The translations under genes were made by a program, and so were the position numbers. Positions 30,990 to 32,220 of a DNA stretch of 32,220 nucleotides are shown here, piece after piece. Origin of the DNA: Chloroflexota bacterium (GTDB taxonomy: Bacteria; Chloroflexota; Dehalococcoidia; GIF9; UBA5629); contig JAPLHK010000034.1 of assembly GCA_026389715.1 (NCBI GenBank), forward strand, positions 5,373-37,592. Direction: 5' to 3'. The notes below the pieces were generated by a model that made no database searches, had not been told where the DNA came from, and saw only the letters and a list, made by a program, of their open reading frames with translations. Each line of letters opens with the position of its first letter. Within the stretch, counting starts at the first letter, position 1.

Positions 30990-32220
30990 TCAGCTCAGGT
31001 ATTCATTAACCGGTTTTACGTTGTATAATCCCTTTCCCTTGGTCAACGCCTTGAGAGCTGCCCTGGCGGTATCCAACGATGTAAAGCACGGGACGCGCCT
31101 TTCCACCGCGGCGCGGCGGATGTGGAATCCATCCTGTAGCGCGATCCTCCCGCCGGTTATCGTATTCACAATTCCCACCAGGGAACCCGCGTTGATTATA
31201 TCTATTATGTTTGGGCTGCCCTGGCTCAGTTTCTTCTCTATAGTAGTGACTTCCATCCCATTGTTTTGGATAAATGCCCCGGTGCCTTCCGTGGCATATA
31301 ATTGGTATCCTAATGACGAGAAGCCTTTTATTATAGGTAGCGCTTCTTTTTTATTTTTGTCGGCGATGCTAAAAAGCAACCCGCCTCCCGGCGGAAGTAT
31401 AAGACCCGCTGCTATCAGTGCTTTAACCATGGCCCCTTCGAAATTATGGTCGATGCCCATAACCTCCCCGGTCGATTTCATCTCCGGGCCAAGATATGTA
31501 TCCACACCGACCAGCTTTGACATTGAGAACACCGGTGCTTTGATGCCCACCAGCCTTTGTTTTCTAAAGAGGCCGGTTCTGTATCCCTGCTCTTGTAAAC
31601 TAATTCCCAGCATAACCTTGGTAGCTATACGCACCATGGGGATGCCCGTAACCTTGGAGATAAAAGGGATAGTCCTGCTGGCGCGCGGATTAACTTCAAT
31701 CACGTAGACAGATGATTCAGAGTTATTTTCGCCCGGCATGATAACGAACTGTACGTTCATTAATCCTCTGACCCGCAGGCCTAAAGCCATCCTGATAGTA
31801 TAATCTACCAGGGTATCCACTTCCCTCGCCGATAAATTCAGGCCGGGGTAAACAGCTATTGAATCACCGCTGTGCACCCCTGCCCTTTCGATATGCTCCA
31901 TAACCCCGGGTATCAGCACGTCAACTCCATCGCAGATGGCATCAACCTCCACTTCTTTGCCCTCGAAGTATTTGTCGATCAATATCGGGCGACCACTGCC
32001 GAGATCCAGGGCCCGTTCCATATACTTGGATAATTCCTCATCGTTGTTGACAATTTCCATGGCCTGGCCGCCCAGCACATAGCTCGGCCTGACCAACACC
32101 GGGTATTTCAATGTAGCGGCGGTGCTCACCGCTTCTTTCAGGGAGGTAACCCCGGCGCCGGGCGGTTGCGGTATGCCCAGCCCGTTTAAAAAACTTTCAA
32201 ATCTCCGGCGGTCTTCTGCG
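30990..32220 (-). CDS. carB: Second carbamoyl-phosphate synthase large subunit, C-terminal part (5' end outside window)
   Basis: About 410 residues of a second CarB. The frame is open to the window edge: the codons before the GTG at 32129 read ...LGIPQPPGAGVTSLKEA, which is family sequence, so that GTG is internal. The part seen covers the second ATP-grasp domain (YPVLVRPSYVLGGQAMEIV; HSGDS; VNPRASRTIPF) and the MGS-like regulatory domain. The stretch APVFSMSKLVGVDTYLGPEMKSTGEV resembles the Bacillus PyrAB type. The stop is 23 bp before the TTG of the complete carB. Two CarB proteins in tandem may serve pyrimidine and arginine pathways separately. Whether the N-terminal half exists cannot be seen. 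Confidence 0.9.
   Translation of the reverse strand, partial: AEDRRRFESFLNGLGIPQPPGAGVTSLKEAVSTAATLKYPVLVRPSYVLGGQAMEIVNNDEELSKYMERALDLGSGRPILIDKYFEGKEVEVDAICDGVDVLIPGVMEHIERAGVHSGDSIAVYPGLNLSAREVDTLVDYTIRMALGLRVRGLMNVQFVIMPGENNSESSVYVIEVNPRASRTIPFISKVTGIPMVRIATKVMLGISLQEQGYRTGLFRKQRLVGIKAPVFSMSKLVGVDTYLGPEMKSTGEVMGIDHNFEGAMVKALIAAGLILPPGGGLLFSIADKNKKEALPIIKGFSSLGYQLYATEGTGAFIQNNGMEVTTIEKKLSQGSPNIIDIINAGSLVGIVNTITGGRIALQDGFHIRRAAVERRVPCFTSLDTARAALKALTKGKGLYNVKPVNEYLS

Noticed and set aside
31021-31707. 228-codon + strand frame
   Set aside because: It is the antisense shadow of the second carB, whose family match is unambiguous.
1-32220. CRISPR arrays, insertion sequences, integrases and rRNA genes
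   Set aside because: None seen: no regularly spaced repeats, transposase or integrase motifs, or ribosomal RNA sequence.

Overview
This window looks like an anaerobic bacterial chromosome. The best guess from gene style is a Chloroflexota (Dehalococcoidia-like) or similar subsurface lineage. This rests on the thiolase/DUF35/MaoC cluster, frequent TTG and GTG starts, the COG1313 radical SAM protein, and short runs of tightly packed genes. It is an inference from content; no phylogenetic marker was tested. Both ends cut through genes.

Left third (1-12.5 kb, mostly + strand): a lipid or CoA-ester block comes first. It holds the C-terminal end of a DUF35/OB-fold protein, a thiolase-like protein, three MaoC-type hydratase subunits (two of them paralogues) and a PlsY-like acyltransferase. 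A PflX-like radical SAM gene faces it on the - strand. Next is a locus built around a RuBisCO-like protein (form IV type): an FGGY sugar kinase, a TetR regulator with a 21-bp palindrome at its own promoter, the RuBisCO-like protein and a class III (HemL-like) aminotransferase. A STAS-domain protein and a CoA-transferase follow as a coupled pair. The kinase, RuBisCO-like protein and aminotransferase together suggest an uncharacterised carbon-compound pathway, and this is the most interesting unit in the window.

Middle (12.6-16.4 kb): a patchwork of small genes. It has a stand-alone LytS-type 5TM sensor domain, a 575-bp AT-rich stretch with no convincing gene, a membrane-anchored rhodanese lacking its catalytic Cys, two overlapping small membrane proteins (one of only 37 residues), two divergent XRE regulators with repeated TTTACTA boxes between them, and an eight-cysteine small protein closed by a strong terminator.

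Right half: tRNA-Pro(GGG) is on the - strand. Then comes a + strand run of a two-domain parvulin foldase, homoserine dehydrogenase (broken by a one-base frameshift), threonine synthase, a flavin reductase and GTP cyclohydrolase I. From 21.5 kb to the end everything is on the - strand. Read in transcription order it is: a CarB C-terminal half running off the window, a complete second CarB of a different subfamily, PyrK, YjbQ, a 64-residue membrane protein, a double zinc ribbon membrane protein, a second 64-residue membrane protein, a miniature beta-carbonic-anhydrase-like protein, and a MacA/MacB-type efflux system. The CarB-CarB-PyrK order marks a pyrimidine/arginine precursor operon.
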